Shown: piece by piece, positions 16,080 to 24,833 of the stretch | Position numbering within the stretch: position 1 is the stretch's first letter | How the letters are laid out: every line of letters begins with the position of its first letter | Origin: Acidimicrobiia bacterium | GTDB lineage: Bacteria; Actinomycetota; Acidimicrobiia; Spongiisociales; JAHEDJ01 | Length of the DNA stretch: 64,000 bases | NCBI GenBank assembly: GCA_029210695.1 | Contig: JARGFH010000002.1 | Span: 59,445 to 123,444, forward strand | Direction: 5' to 3' | The notes under the pieces: generated by a model | The model's input: the letters and a program-made list of their open reading frames with translations, nothing else | What the model was told of the DNA's origin: nothing | Databases searched by the model: none | Position numbers and translations under genes: made by a program

Positions 16080-17343
16080 AAGATTGGAACAGAGAGCCGA
16101 AGTTGAAGTAGTTCCACATGGCCTAGACCAGATAGAACCAGGCCCGGTTCTGGCAGCCTTCCTGTCCTCGATCGACGTGTCTCAGCTGTCGGGCTTTGAT
16201 CGGATAGTGGTGTTGCGAGCCCGTCAGAGGCTGGTGTCGCATTATCAGGCTCAGTTGTATGGAGATATGGCAGCCGTATCAGACGCTATCGAGGATCTCG
16301 ACGGTCCTGATGATCCTGAAGCGATATGGGATGGTGCAGCAGCCGAGATTCGCGCCGCACTACGTTTGACCCGCCGAACAGCCGACACCGAACTGGGTGT
16401 GGCTTTGGATCTGCGGGAACGGCTCCCACACCTGTATGAAGCGTTTGAAGCAGGCATTGTGGATGTGCGACGGGCACGCACCATCCTGCGTGGCACCGCC
16501 CACCTCGACACCCACACAGCCCGTCGGGTCGTAACACAGATCTTGGAGCGTGCCCCACAGTTGACCACCGGCCAACTCAAAGCCGCCCTCGCCCGACTTT
16601 GTATCGAGGTTGATCCTGCCGATGCCAAGACCCGGTTCGAGCATGCAATAGACGAACGACGAATCGTGGCCGAATTGTCGGAAGACGGCGCAGCCCACCT
16701 ATCGGGCTTCGATCTGCCTCCGGATCGGGTGGCAGCCATCACCACTCACATCAACGAACTGGCTACGAGCCTCAGACGGAACGGCGAATCGCGCAGCATG
16801 GATCAACTGAGGGCCGACGTCTACCTCGACCTCCTCGAAGGTCACCACCGACGTCGCAACAACACCCGTGGAATAGAGCTACGTGTCGACCTTGAAACAC
16901 TGGCCCGCCTGTCGGAAGCACCGGGTGAACTGGCCGGATACGGCCCTGTGATCGCGGATATCTCCCGCCAAATCACCGAACAACAAACCGCGGGCACTCA
17001 ATGGCGATTCGTGGTGACCGACCCCCACACCGGGATGCCCGTCACACATGGCATCACCCGACGGCGACCAACAGCCACCCAACAACGGCACGTCATTGCA
17101 AATCATCAAACTTGTGTGTTTCCAGGATGTCGCATGCCCGCCACAAACTGCGACCTGGACCACCGCATTCCATGGGCTCACAGCCACACCACCCGCACCA
17201 CCGACCTTGCCCCTGGATGCCGGCAGGACCACATACGTATCCGTCACCGCCACGGCTGGACCTACCAGCCGCTCCCCGGCGGAGATTGGCTCTGGACCAG
17301 CAGGCTCGGACACCGATACACCACCAGCGGCAGATCACCGTGA
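16072..17343 (+). CDS. DUF222 / HNH endonuclease (13E12 repeat family), SOS-controlled
   Basis: The 423-residue product has a DUF222 region (residues ~20-300, with LPHLYEAFEAGIVDVRRARTI) and a C-terminal HNH motif in CVFPGCRMPATNCDLDHRIPW with a second Cys/His part GCRQDHIRIRHRHGW. Members of this family are abundant in actinobacteria, and some 13E12 genes in mycobacteria are DNA-damage induced. The perfect LexA box over its start agrees with that. Substrate and biological role are unknown; a DNA nuclease linked to repair or mobile DNA is likely. Confidence 0.9.
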   Translation: MFERLEQRAEVEVVPHGLDQIEPGPVLAAFLSSIDVSQLSGFDRIVVLRARQRLVSHYQAQLYGDMAAVSDAIEDLDGPDDPEAIWDGAAAEIRAALRLTRRTADTELGVALDLRERLPHLYEAFEAGIVDVRRARTILRGTAHLDTHTARRVVTQILERAPQLTTGQLKAALARLCIEVDPADAKTRFEHAIDERRIVAELSEDGAAHLSGFDLPPDRVAAITTHINELATSLRRNGESRSMDQLRADVYLDLLEGHHRRRNNTRGIELRVDLETLARLSEAPGELAGYGPVIADISRQITEQQTAGTQWRFVVTDPHTGMPVTHGITRRRPTATQQRHVIANHQTCVFPGCRMPATNCDLDHRIPWAHSHTTRTTDLAPGCRQDHIRIRHRHGWTYQPLPGGDWLWTSRLGHRYTTSGRSP

Positions 17344-17400
17344 AGGCTGGCCGTTGGACGGGGTATCGACTGTTCCCACCAGCCAACCTGCTAGCCAGGG

Positions 17401-17424
17401 GCCAATTGCCAATTGCCAATTGCC
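17401..17424. repeat. Heptamer microsatellite GCCAATT
   Basis: Three perfect units of GCCAATT plus a partial fourth lie between the DUF222 gene and upp. The 7-bp period matches that of the TCGCGAG arrays elsewhere in the window. Confidence 0.8.
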
Positions 17425-17547
17425 AGATACCGACCGCTGCCCATGCAACACTGCGTCCGGGACCTAGGCGACCACCGTCTCGCTGCCAATCAGAATCCCT
17501 TGGTCTTGCGCGGTAGATTGCAGGCACCACATCCACAGGAGCCGAGC

Positions 17548-18168
17548 ATGAGCCTCACGGTCGTCGATCATCCACTCACCCGCCACTACCTCTCGACCCT
17601 TCGTGATGAGACCACGCCACCCGAGAAGTTCCGGGAGACCACCCGGCGGCTCGCCTACACGCTGCTGATGGAGGCAACGTCGGATCTCGATTTGGCGGAA
17701 GTGCCGATCAGTACACCGCTCGAGCGCACGACGGGCTTCAAGATCGGAAGGAATCTGGTCGCCGTGGCAGTTCTGCGCGCCGGACTCGGCTTGCTCGATG
17801 CCGTCATCGATCTACTGCCGGATGTCACGGTCGGATATGCCGGCGTCCAGCGTGACGAAGAGACCGCACTGCCCCAGGAGTACTACACCAAGTTCCCAAA
17901 TCTGAACGACGCCCGCGTCATCATCCTCGAGCCGATGCTGGCAACCGGAGGTTCGCTGTCTTGGGCGGTCGAGAAGGTGAAGGCGAACGGGGCCCACGAG
18001 ATTCTCGCACTTTGTGTCGTCGCCGCCCCACAGGGCGTCGCGCGGATGGAAAAGGACCATCCCGATGTTCGGGTGGTCACCGCCGGTCTGGACCGGGACC
18101 TCAACGACAAGTACTACATCCAACCGGGTCTCGGCGATATGGGCGACCGCCTGTTCGGAACGCTCTAG
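17548..18168 (+). CDS. upp: Uracil phosphoribosyltransferase
   Basis: The enzyme converts uracil and PRPP to UMP in pyrimidine salvage. The 206-residue product has DHPLTRHYLSTLRDETTPPEKFR, the RAGLGLLDAV segment, the PRPP-binding loop VIILEPMLATGGS and the C-terminal GLGDMGDRLFGT, all typical of Upp. ATG 17548 is preceded by AGGAG at 7-8 nt. It lies 1.1 kb from the nucleoside-breakdown operon deoB-deoA-punA, which would supply free bases. Confidence 0.97.
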   Translation: MSLTVVDHPLTRHYLSTLRDETTPPEKFRETTRRLAYTLLMEATSDLDLAEVPISTPLERTTGFKIGRNLVAVAVLRAGLGLLDAVIDLLPDVTVGYAGVQRDEETALPQEYYTKFPNLNDARVIILEPMLATGGSLSWAVEKVKANGAHEILALCVVAAPQGVARMEKDHPDVRVVTAGLDRDLNDKYYIQPGLGDMGDRLFGTL

Positions 18169-18204
18169 CCGACTTGATCGAACGTCGGTGAGCTTGAAAC
18201 ACAC

Positions 18205-18315
18205 CTAGTGGTCCGTCGCGGATTTGGTGACTTGGTCTCCTGCCGGACGATCCCCGCTGTGGCAGGGTTCGTGGCACTGCCTACCCCGGTCATCAAATAG
18301 CAGACAGACCACTAG
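18205..18315 (-). mobile_element. 111-bp MITE-like element, copy 1
   Basis: This copy is inverted relative to the other two and identical to them over all 111 bp. Ends are CTAGTGGTCYGTC inverted repeats; the similarity continues as ATTTGRTGAC after a 4-nt mismatch, giving ~27-bp imperfect termini. The right-hand CTAG contains the TAG stop of the 18312-18818 gene. There is no coding capacity, so it must be mobilised in trans. Confidence 0.9.
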
Positions 18316-18818
18316 CGGCGATAAGCGGAGAAGTCGACCACCACAAGTTCTGGCTCGTCGATCAGATGCTCAGGGATCTTGGTCCAGGACTTCACGGGCT
18401 CAACCCACACCGAAATTTCTGTATCCTCCAGCCGAATGCTTCTACCGCACCAGTCGACTGGATTATCCGACCTGCTCGTCGGTCGGATCTGGATCTCACG
18501 TTCCCCGTAAAACCCATCCAGCAGTGAACAGACTTCATCGACTGCGCCCACTGCGACATATTTCCGAACGGCTTCTGGTTCCCGTTTTTCGAGTAGCCAG
18601 GAGCCATCAATGTTCCATTGGTCGACCAGAACCAGATCTTCTGTCGGGATCGGAGTCCGTTCGAGGACCTCGGCCAAAACCGTCGAGTCCATTCGCCGAT
18701 CCATCTGGTACGTGTAGTTCCACGTCAGAAGCGCTAGCAATGCCGCCGTGCCGGTGACCCAGAGAATGACCTTCTTGATCATGGTGCCATGATCGGCGAA
18801 CCGCGGCTGCTCTGCCAT
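18312..18818 (-). CDS. Hypothetical membrane-anchored protein
   Basis: The 168-residue product starts at ATG 18818 with GGGAGG 6 nt upstream. It has a single hydrophobic helix at about residues 14-32 (KKVILWVTGTAALLALLTW) followed by an extracytoplasmic region with two Cys (DEVCSLL, VDWCGRS) that could form a disulfide. No known family is recognised. Its TAG stop lies in the terminal CTAG of a MITE. Because CTAG is also the presumed target, the original stop was probably preserved. Confidence 0.65.
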   Translation of the reverse strand: MAEQPRFADHGTMIKKVILWVTGTAALLALLTWNYTYQMDRRMDSTVLAEVLERTPIPTEDLVLVDQWNIDGSWLLEKREPEAVRKYVAVGAVDEVCSLLDGFYGEREIQIRPTSRSDNPVDWCGRSIRLEDTEISVWVEPVKSWTKIPEHLIDEPELVVVDFSAYRR

Positions 18819-18904
18819 CGGGGACCTCCCTGATTGAAGAGAGCCAAATCCCAGGGTTCACTCGGACATCGGCACGGACCGTACTCGACCGCGAACGGGC
18901 GGGT

Positions 18905-18910
18905 TAGTTT
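18905..18910 (+). promoter_or_regulatory. -10 box for leaderless alkyltransferase-like gene
   Basis: TAGTTT is followed by 6 nt and the ATG at 18917. Confidence 0.45.
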
Positions 18911-18916
18911 GAGGTG

Positions 18917-19183
18917 ATGAACTTCGAAGATCAGGTCCGCAAGATCGTCATGTCCCTCAAACCCGGCGAAGTCGTGACCTACGGCGAAGTAGCCGCCCAG
19001 GCGGGACGGCCGGGCGCAGCACGTGCCGTCGGCAACTACCTCCGCAAGAGCACCGGGCTCCCCTGGTGGCGGGTGGTTGCTTCGTCGGGGCGCCTGGTTC
19101 CCGGTCTCGAGGATCGTCACGCGGACCTCCTCGAGAGCGAAGGCGTCGAACTCCGCAACGGAAAGGTCGCCAGAACCCGGTGA
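18917..19183 (+). CDS. Alkyltransferase-like protein (ATL), MGMT fold without catalytic cysteine
   Basis: The 88-residue product is the DNA-binding domain of O6-alkylguanine-DNA alkyltransferase: VVTYGEVAAQAGRPGAARAVGNYL with the Arg finger and recognition helix. The active-site PCHRV is replaced by PWWRV, so the protein cannot accept the alkyl group itself. ATL proteins bind O6-alkylguanine and hand the lesion to nucleotide excision repair. GTG 18914 is an alternative start. It has no operon partner here. Confidence 0.93.
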   Translation: MNFEDQVRKIVMSLKPGEVVTYGEVAAQAGRPGAARAVGNYLRKSTGLPWWRVVASSGRLVPGLEDRHADLLESEGVELRNGKVARTR

Positions 19184-19277
19184 GTTCATGGGTCGTTCGG
19201 CCATCGAACCACCGACATTCGCCCGTCGATTAGGTTGAGCAACCTCGGCCATACTGATAGTGATTGGAAGGAGCGCC

Positions 19278-20447
19278 GTGTTGGATCGAGCGATTGTCAT
19301 CGTGATGGACTCATGTGGTGCCGGCGAGGCACCCGATGCTGTCGAGTACGGCGACGAGGGTTCCGACACACTCGGCCACACTGCGATGGCGGTCGGGGGC
19401 CTCGACCTCCCCAATTTCCAGGCGGCCGGCCTCGGGAACTTGCACGGTTCATTGCAGGGCGTTCCGGCGGTCGAACACCCGACGATGGCTTTCGGGCGAC
19501 TCGCCGAAGCGAGCGCCGGGAAGGACTCCACCACCGGCCATTGGGAAATCGCCGGCGTCATCACAGAAGAGGCAGACGCGACGTTCACGGAGACTGGATT
19601 CCCGGAAGACCTGGTAGCGGCCGTCGAGCAGGAGTCCGGGCACCGTTTCTTTGGTAACTTTGCGGCATCCGGCACCGTCATCATCGAGGATCTCGGGCCG
19701 CGCCACCTCGAGACCGGCGAGTTGATCCTCTACACCTCGGCCGACTCCGTGTTTCAGATCGCCGCCCACAAAGACGTGGTTCCTCTCGAGGAGCTCTACC
19801 GGGTCTGCCGGATTGCCAGGAAACACTGCAACGAGTACCGCATCGGCCGCGTCATCGCCCGCCCGTTCGAAGGAGAGCCGGGGGCGTTCCAACGCACCTA
19901 TGAACGCCAGGACTTCGCCCTCCCACCGCACGCACCGACGATGCTCGACATTGCCCAGCAGAACGGCGTTCCCACCTTCGGGATCGGAAAGATCGAAGAT
20001 CTCTTCACCGGTCGAGGCGTCGATCGGGCCGTGCACACCGAGGGCGACCTCGACGGCCTGAACCACACCCTGCGCGCGCTCGAAGAGATGGACGGGGGTC
20101 TGATCATGGTCAATCTCGTCGACCTCGACATGGTCTACGGTCACCGTGAAAACCCGGTCGGCTACGCCCAGGGCCTCACCCTGATCGATAGTCATCTCCC
20201 CCGGCTCACCGCCGCCCTCGGGCCGAACGATCTCCTGTTCTTCACCGCCGACCACGGCAACGACCCGACAGATGGCAGCACCGACCACACCCGGGAGTAC
20301 GTGCCGCTGCTCGTATCCGGCCGCCGGGCCGCCGGAGTCGACCTCGGTGCCAGGTCGACCTATGCCGACATCGCCGCCACCGTCTGCGAAGGTTTCGGAC
20401 TGCCCTCCCCGCCCGCCGGCAGCTCATTCCTCGAGAACATCTCGTGA
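19278..20447 (+). CDS. deoB: Phosphopentomutase
   Basis: DeoB interconverts (deoxy)ribose 1-phosphate and 5-phosphate after phosphorolysis of nucleosides. The ~389-residue product carries VMDSCGAGEAPDAVEYGDEGSDTLGH (metal-binding Asp and the phospho-accepting region), DSTTGHWEIAG, FFTADHGNDP and STDHTREYVPLLV, matching the alkaline-phosphatase superfamily. AAGGAG precedes both GTG 19278 and TTG 19281. It is the first gene of a salvage operon with 4-nt overlaps. Confidence 0.95.
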   Translation: MLDRAIVIVMDSCGAGEAPDAVEYGDEGSDTLGHTAMAVGGLDLPNFQAAGLGNLHGSLQGVPAVEHPTMAFGRLAEASAGKDSTTGHWEIAGVITEEADATFTETGFPEDLVAAVEQESGHRFFGNFAASGTVIIEDLGPRHLETGELILYTSADSVFQIAAHKDVVPLEELYRVCRIARKHCNEYRIGRVIARPFEGEPGAFQRTYERQDFALPPHAPTMLDIAQQNGVPTFGIGKIEDLFTGRGVDRAVHTEGDLDGLNHTLRALEEMDGGLIMVNLVDLDMVYGHRENPVGYAQGLTLIDSHLPRLTAALGPNDLLFFTADHGNDPTDGSTDHTREYVPLLVSGRRAAGVDLGARSTYADIAATVCEGFGLPSPPAGSSFLENIS

Positions 20448-21757
20448 CCGCCGTCGAGCTGATCGAACGGAAACGGGACGGGGGAACGCTCACCGGCAAC
20501 GAAATCAGATGGCTCATCGAGGCCTACACGCAGGGCACCGTCACCGACTACCAGATGTCGGCGATGCTGATGGCCGTGTTCATCAGGGGCCTCAACCCCG
20601 AGGAGCTCACGGTCTGGACCGAGGCAATGCTGACCTCCGGAGACGTCCTCGAACTCTCCGGCATACCGGGACGCAAGATCGACAAACACTCCACCGGTGG
20701 AGTGGGCGACAAGATCTCGATCCCGCTCGCCCCGATGGTCGGCGCCTGCGGTGTGAAGATCCCCATGATGAGCGGCCGGGGCCTCGGTCACACCGGCGGT
20801 ACGCTCGACAAGCTGGAAACCATCCCGGGTTTCACGACCAGCTTCAGTGCCGACGAATTCGAGAAGTTGCTGGCCGAGCACGGTGTGGTGCTCGGCGGCC
20901 AGTCGGAGCATCTCGTCCCGGCCGACCGCAAGCTGTATGCGCTCAGGGATGCGACCGGGACCGTTCCCGCCTTGCCCCTGATCGCCTCCTCGATCATGTC
21001 GAAGAAGCTGGCGGAAGATCTCGACGGCCTGGTACTCGACGTGAAATTCGGGAGCGGCGCCTTCATGACCGACATAGGCGACGCCCGCCGGCTGGCCGAA
21101 ACGATGGTCGAGATCGGCAGCCTCCGTGGAACCAGTGTGGTGGCGCTGTTGACGGACATGAGCCAGCCACTCGGTCGGGAAGTGGGCAACGCTTCCGAGA
21201 TCCGGGAATCCGTTGAGACACTCCGGGGCGAGGGTCCGGCCGACATCACCGAACTCACCTATGCCCTCGGCGCCGAAATGCTGATGATGGGTGAGGCGGC
21301 CTCCTCCGCCGAGGAAGCCCGGGCGATGCTCGTCGAATCCGTTTCCTCCGGCCGGGCACTCGACAAGTTCGCCGAGATCATCACCGCTCAGGGTGGAAAC
21401 GCATCAGTACTCGATGACCTCGACATGCTGCCGATTGCCGACAACGAGGACCTGATCACCGCCGGTGCCGCAGGCTGGGTTCAGCGGTGTGACGCACTCT
21501 CAATCGGCGTTGGAGCGATGCGGTTGGGCGCCGGGCGTGAGCGGAAAGAGGACGACATCGACCCCGGTGTCGGAGTCACCATCGAAGCGAGAATCGGCGA
21601 TCGAGTCGAGCAGGGTGATCTGCTAGGACGGGTTCGCTGGAACGACCCCTACGCGCGCGGTATCGCCGTCCCGCTCATTACTTCCGCCTGGGAACTCTCA
21701 GACAATCCGGTCGATTCACCCCAACTCATCGTCGAGCGGATCAGCAGGAACACGTGA
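20444..21757 (+). CDS. deoA: Pyrimidine-nucleoside (thymidine) phosphorylase
   Basis: The enzyme splits thymidine, deoxyuridine or uridine with phosphate into base and (deoxy)ribose 1-phosphate. The 437-residue product shows DKHSTGGVGDKISIPLAPMV and MMSGRGLGHTGGTLDKLE, the phosphate- and nucleoside-binding signature, and LDVKFGSGAFM. It starts at GTG 20444, overlapping deoB by 4 nt. Which pyrimidine it prefers cannot be decided by eye. Confidence 0.95.
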   Translation: MTAVELIERKRDGGTLTGNEIRWLIEAYTQGTVTDYQMSAMLMAVFIRGLNPEELTVWTEAMLTSGDVLELSGIPGRKIDKHSTGGVGDKISIPLAPMVGACGVKIPMMSGRGLGHTGGTLDKLETIPGFTTSFSADEFEKLLAEHGVVLGGQSEHLVPADRKLYALRDATGTVPALPLIASSIMSKKLAEDLDGLVLDVKFGSGAFMTDIGDARRLAETMVEIGSLRGTSVVALLTDMSQPLGREVGNASEIRESVETLRGEGPADITELTYALGAEMLMMGEAASSAEEARAMLVESVSSGRALDKFAEIITAQGGNASVLDDLDMLPIADNEDLITAGAAGWVQRCDALSIGVGAMRLGAGRERKEDDIDPGVGVTIEARIGDRVEQGDLLGRVRWNDPYARGIAVPLITSAWELSDNPVDSPQLIVERISRNT

Positions 21758-22575
21758 ACTTCGATTCCATTCAAAGCGCGGCCGACGCCCTCAGAACGCG
21801 CAGCGGCGGTCGCCGGCATCGGGTCGCGGCGGTGCTGGGCTCCGGGTTGAGCAGCTATGCCGAACACCTGCCCGGGGCGATCGCCATACCGTATGAAGAC
21901 ATCCCCGGTTTCCCGGTGCCGAGGGTGCAGGGCCACGCCGGCACGGCCTATTCCGTTGAGCTTGATGGAGTTCCCGTCTTGATCCTGGCGGGTCGGGCCC
22001 ATTTCTACGAAGGACACAGCCTCGAGCAGGTCGTCTTTGCCGTGCGGGCATCTATTGCGGCAGGCGCAACGACCATCATGCTCACGAACGCCAGCGGCGG
22101 ATGCGGCGACGGGTTCAAGCCCGGCGACCTCGTGCTGCTTCGGGACCACCTCAATCTGACCGGCCAGAACCCGTTGTTCGGGCCGAACGACGACCGCCTC
22201 GGTCCACGATTTCCGGATCTGACGGCTGCCTACGACCCGGACCTCCGGGCCACCGCCCATTCGGTGGCCCGCCAAGTCCAGGTCGACCTCCGTGAGGGGG
22301 TGTACGCCTGGTTCACGGGACCAAGCTACGAAACACCGGCCGAGGTTCAGATGGCCAGGCGAATGGGGGCCGACATGGTTGGAATGTCGACGGTGCCTGA
22401 AACGATTGCGGCTCGGCACATGGGTGCCAGGGTCATCGCCATCTCACTGGTCACCAATCTGGCCGCCGGGATCTCCGGTGTCCCGCTCTCTCACGAAGAG
22501 GTACAGGAAACGGCGGAAGCTGCCCGCGATCGATTCACCCGCCTCGTCGATTCGCTCCTACCTCGCCTCGCCTGA
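21754..22575 (+). CDS. punA: Purine-nucleoside phosphorylase
   Basis: The 273-residue product belongs to the trimeric PNP family: VLGSGLSSYAEHL (phosphate loop), RAHFYEGHS, TNASGGCG, GPSYETPAEVQM and MVGMSTVPE. It converts purine nucleosides to base plus (deoxy)ribose 1-phosphate, feeding DeoB. It starts at GTG 21754, overlapping deoA by 4 nt, so purine and pyrimidine salvage are co-expressed. Confidence 0.95.
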   Translation: MNFDSIQSAADALRTRSGGRRHRVAAVLGSGLSSYAEHLPGAIAIPYEDIPGFPVPRVQGHAGTAYSVELDGVPVLILAGRAHFYEGHSLEQVVFAVRASIAAGATTIMLTNASGGCGDGFKPGDLVLLRDHLNLTGQNPLFGPNDDRLGPRFPDLTAAYDPDLRATAHSVARQVQVDLREGVYAWFTGPSYETPAEVQMARRMGADMVGMSTVPETIAARHMGARVIAISLVTNLAAGISGVPLSHEEVQETAEAARDRFTRLVDSLLPRLA

Positions 22576-22585
22576 AACACACGTT

Positions 22586-22600
22586 CCGGCAAATTGCCGG
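22586..22600. repeat. Short palindrome between punA and etfB
   Basis: CCGGCAAATTGCCGG forms a small hairpin 11 bp after punA. There is no T-tract; it could attenuate or mark the boundary between the salvage operon and etfBA. Confidence 0.4.
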
Positions 22601-22658
22601 TCTCGTCCCGGCAATTGTTAGCATCGGTTCACAAGTCACAAACGCGAAGGAGCGTCGA

Positions 22659-23417
22659 ATGAGAGTCGCCGTCTGCGTCAAGCAGATTCCCGACCCGGCC
22701 TCCCCCTACGATCTCGACCCCGATACGCATTTCGTGGTCCGTCCCACCGACCAGGTGCTGGACGACACCGACCGCTACGGCGTCGAGATGGGCCTGCAAC
22801 TCGCAGAGCAGACGGAGGGGACGGTCACGCTATTTTCAATGGGGCCCAGCGGAAACCTTCAAGGGATCCGCCAGGCACTCGCGATGGGAGCCGATAAGGC
22901 AGTGGTCGTCGACGACCCCGCCCTTCGAGGCTCCGACGCTTTGGCCACGGCCAGAGTGCTGGCGGCCGCCATCACCCGCGAAGGATTCGATCTGGTGATC
23001 TCCGGCACGGAGTCCACCGACGGGTACGCCGGTATCTTGCCCCAGCAACTCGCCGAGTTGCTCGACGTGCCCGCCCTGACGTTCGCCAAAAAGGTCTCAG
23101 TCGAAGGCGAGATGGTTCGGATCGAACGACAGACCCAGACCGGATACGACGAGGTCGAGGCAAGTGCTCCGGTACTCGTGAGTGTCACCGCCGGTGTCGT
23201 CGAGCCGCGCTACCCGACTTTCAAGGGGATCATGCAAGCCAAGTCCAAGCCGGTCGATTCGCTGACGACGGCAGATCTCGGCGTCGAGACGGCTTCTCAG
23301 CAGAAGATCATGGCTATCCGTCCGGCACCCGAACGCCCCTCCGGCGAAGTCATCGAAGACGACGGCGAGGCTCACCTCAAGATCGTCGCGCTGCTCGAAC
23401 AGGCAAAGGTGATCTGA
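22659..23417 (+). CDS. etfB: Electron transfer flavoprotein beta subunit
   Basis: EtfB pairs with EtfA to carry electrons from acyl-CoA dehydrogenases and similar enzymes to the quinone pool. The 252-residue product starts MRVAVCVKQIPDP and has ALAMGADKAVVVDDP, TESTDGYAGILPQQLAELL and the AMP/recognition segments typical of the family. ATG 22659 follows AAGGAG. etfA begins 1 bp after its stop. Confidence 0.96.
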   Translation: MRVAVCVKQIPDPASPYDLDPDTHFVVRPTDQVLDDTDRYGVEMGLQLAEQTEGTVTLFSMGPSGNLQGIRQALAMGADKAVVVDDPALRGSDALATARVLAAAITREGFDLVISGTESTDGYAGILPQQLAELLDVPALTFAKKVSVEGEMVRIERQTQTGYDEVEASAPVLVSVTAGVVEPRYPTFKGIMQAKSKPVDSLTTADLGVETASQQKIMAIRPAPERPSGEVIEDDGEAHLKIVALLEQAKVI

Positions 23418-23418
23418 T

Positions 23419-24375
23419 ATGTCGAGAATCTGGGTCTTTGTAGAAGAAACCGACGAAGGACCTGCGACCGTCGGACTCGAACTCCTGACCAAAGCCAGGA
23501 GCCTCGGTGGTGAACTCGCCGCCGTGTACCTCGGCCGGAATTCGGACGAGAACTTCGCAGCCCTTGGGGACCACGGGGCCACCAAGATCTTTCATCTGAC
23601 ACCAGGGGATGCGCTCCCAACTGCGGCCGCCGCAGCAGCCGTCGCCGTTCTGGCGGGCCAGCACTCCCCCGATCTGATCCTGTTCGGCCTCACCTACACC
23701 GGCCGTGACGTTGCCGGCCGCCTGAGCGCCCGAATGGGCAAGACGGTGCTGTCGAACGCCACCGACTTTTCGGTCGACGGCGATACGGTGACCGTTACGA
23801 ACGAGATCTTCGGCGGCATGACGCTGATCGATACCGTTTTCGAGGACGATGCGCCGTATCTGGTGATCGCACGCCCGAAGTCGTTCCCGGCGGAGCCGGC
23901 CGGCGGAGGAACCCCCGAGATCGAAGAGGTCTCGTTGCCGGACGTCGGCCATGCGGGCAGCGCAATGGTGACGGCCAGCCACACCGAAACACTCGAAGGG
24001 CCGAAGCTCGAGGAGGCCGCCATCGTCGTGGCGGCGGGACGCGGTATCGGCACCGAGGACGGGTTCAAGGTCATCGAAGAGCTTGCCGGCAAGCTCGGCG
24101 CCGCCACCGGAGCCACCCGGGCGATCGTCGATGCCGGATGGGTTCCCTATTCCAAGCAGGTCGGCCAGACCGGCAAGACGGTGAAGCCGGACGTCTACAT
24201 CGCAGCCGGCGTGTCTGGTGCAATGCAGCACCTGGTGGGGATGAAGGATTCGAAGGTCATCATTGCCATCAACAAGGACGAAGAGGCACCGATCTTCGGT
24301 ATCTCCGACCTCGGGATCGTCGGCGACCTCCACAAAGTACTGCCGAAACTGATCGAAGCACTGGGCAACCGCTAG
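23419..24375 (+). CDS. etfA: Electron transfer flavoprotein alpha subunit
   Basis: EtfA carries the FAD. The 318-residue product has the N-terminal nucleotide-binding-like domain ([14 protein letters not shown]) and the conserved C-terminal FAD domain: [51 protein letters not shown] and [10 protein letters not shown]. It is cotranscribed with etfB and followed by a good terminator. The partner dehydrogenase or ETF:quinone oxidoreductase is not nearby. Confidence 0.96.
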   Translation: MSRIWVFVEETDEGPATVGLELLTKARSLGGELAAVYLGRNSDENFAALGDHGATKIFHLTPGDALPTAAAAAAVAVLAGQHSPDLILFGLTYTGRDVAGRLSARMGKTVLSNATDFSVDGDTVTVTNEIFGGMTLIDTVFEDDAPYLVIARPKSFPAEPAGGGTPEIEEVSLPDVGHAGSAMVTASHTETLEGPKLEEAAIVVAAGRGIGTEDGFKVIEELAGKLGAATGATRAIVDAGWVPYSKQVGQTGKTVKPDVYIAAGVSGAMQHLVGMKDSKVIIAINKDEEAPIFGISDLGIVGDLHKVLPKLIEALGNR

Positions 24376-24384
24376 TCGATGTAG

Positions 24385-24425
24385 GAGCCGGGCCTTTCAA
24401 GCGAAGGTGCCCGGCTCTTCATCCT
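24385..24425. terminator. Bidirectional intrinsic terminator between etfA and cdd
   Basis: GAGCCGGGC (24385-24393) pairs perfectly with GCCCGGCTC (24409-24417), with extra CTT/AAG pairing in the loop, followed by a T-rich run on the plus strand. It lies between convergent etfA and cdd. Confidence 0.8.
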
Positions 24426-24443
24426 TCGGCGCTTCTTCCGTCG

Positions 24444-24833
24444 TCACCCCAGGCGGAAGCCGTGCGGCAATAATTCTCCGAGAGCATGTTGACGGACCTC
24501 ACCGGAACCCGCCGTCACGAGCACCGTCTCGACGCCGAATTCGGTCATCCGCTGCCTGCATTGCCCGCAGGGATAGGCGTCCTCCACCGATTCGGCGTCG
24601 ATGCAGGCCACCGCCACCGTGGTCAACCGGCGCGCACCGGACGACACAGCGTGCGCGATCGCGGTCGATTCCGCACAAATCGTCGACCCGTAGGCCGCGT
24701 TTTCGACGTTCGCCCCGGCGTATATGGTCCCGTCGTCGGCCACAACAACAGACCCGACCCGGAAGCCGCTGTAGGGGGCGTAGGCCCTCCCAGCAGCCTC
24801 ACGGGCTCGCTGAGCGAGTTCTGTAGCGGTCAT
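24444..24833 (-). CDS. cdd: Cytidine deaminase
   Basis: This zinc enzyme deaminates (deoxy)cytidine to (deoxy)uridine. The 129-residue product shows APYSGFRVGS, NVENAAYGSTICAES (zinc Cys and catalytic Glu) and YPCGQCRQRMTEF (the other two zinc Cys). It overlaps ftsY by 4 nt at the end of the smc-ftsY chain and lies next to the convergent nucleoside operon whose pathway it feeds. Confidence 0.96.
   Translation of the reverse strand: MTATELAQRAREAAGRAYAPYSGFRVGSVVVADDGTIYAGANVENAAYGSTICAESTAIAHAVSSGARRLTTVAVACIDAESVEDAYPCGQCRQRMTEFGVETVLVTAGSGEVRQHALGELLPHGFRLG

Noticed and set aside
22586..22600. Palindrome after punA as an intrinsic terminator
   Set aside because: The stem is short with almost no loop and no T-tract; kept only as a repeat.
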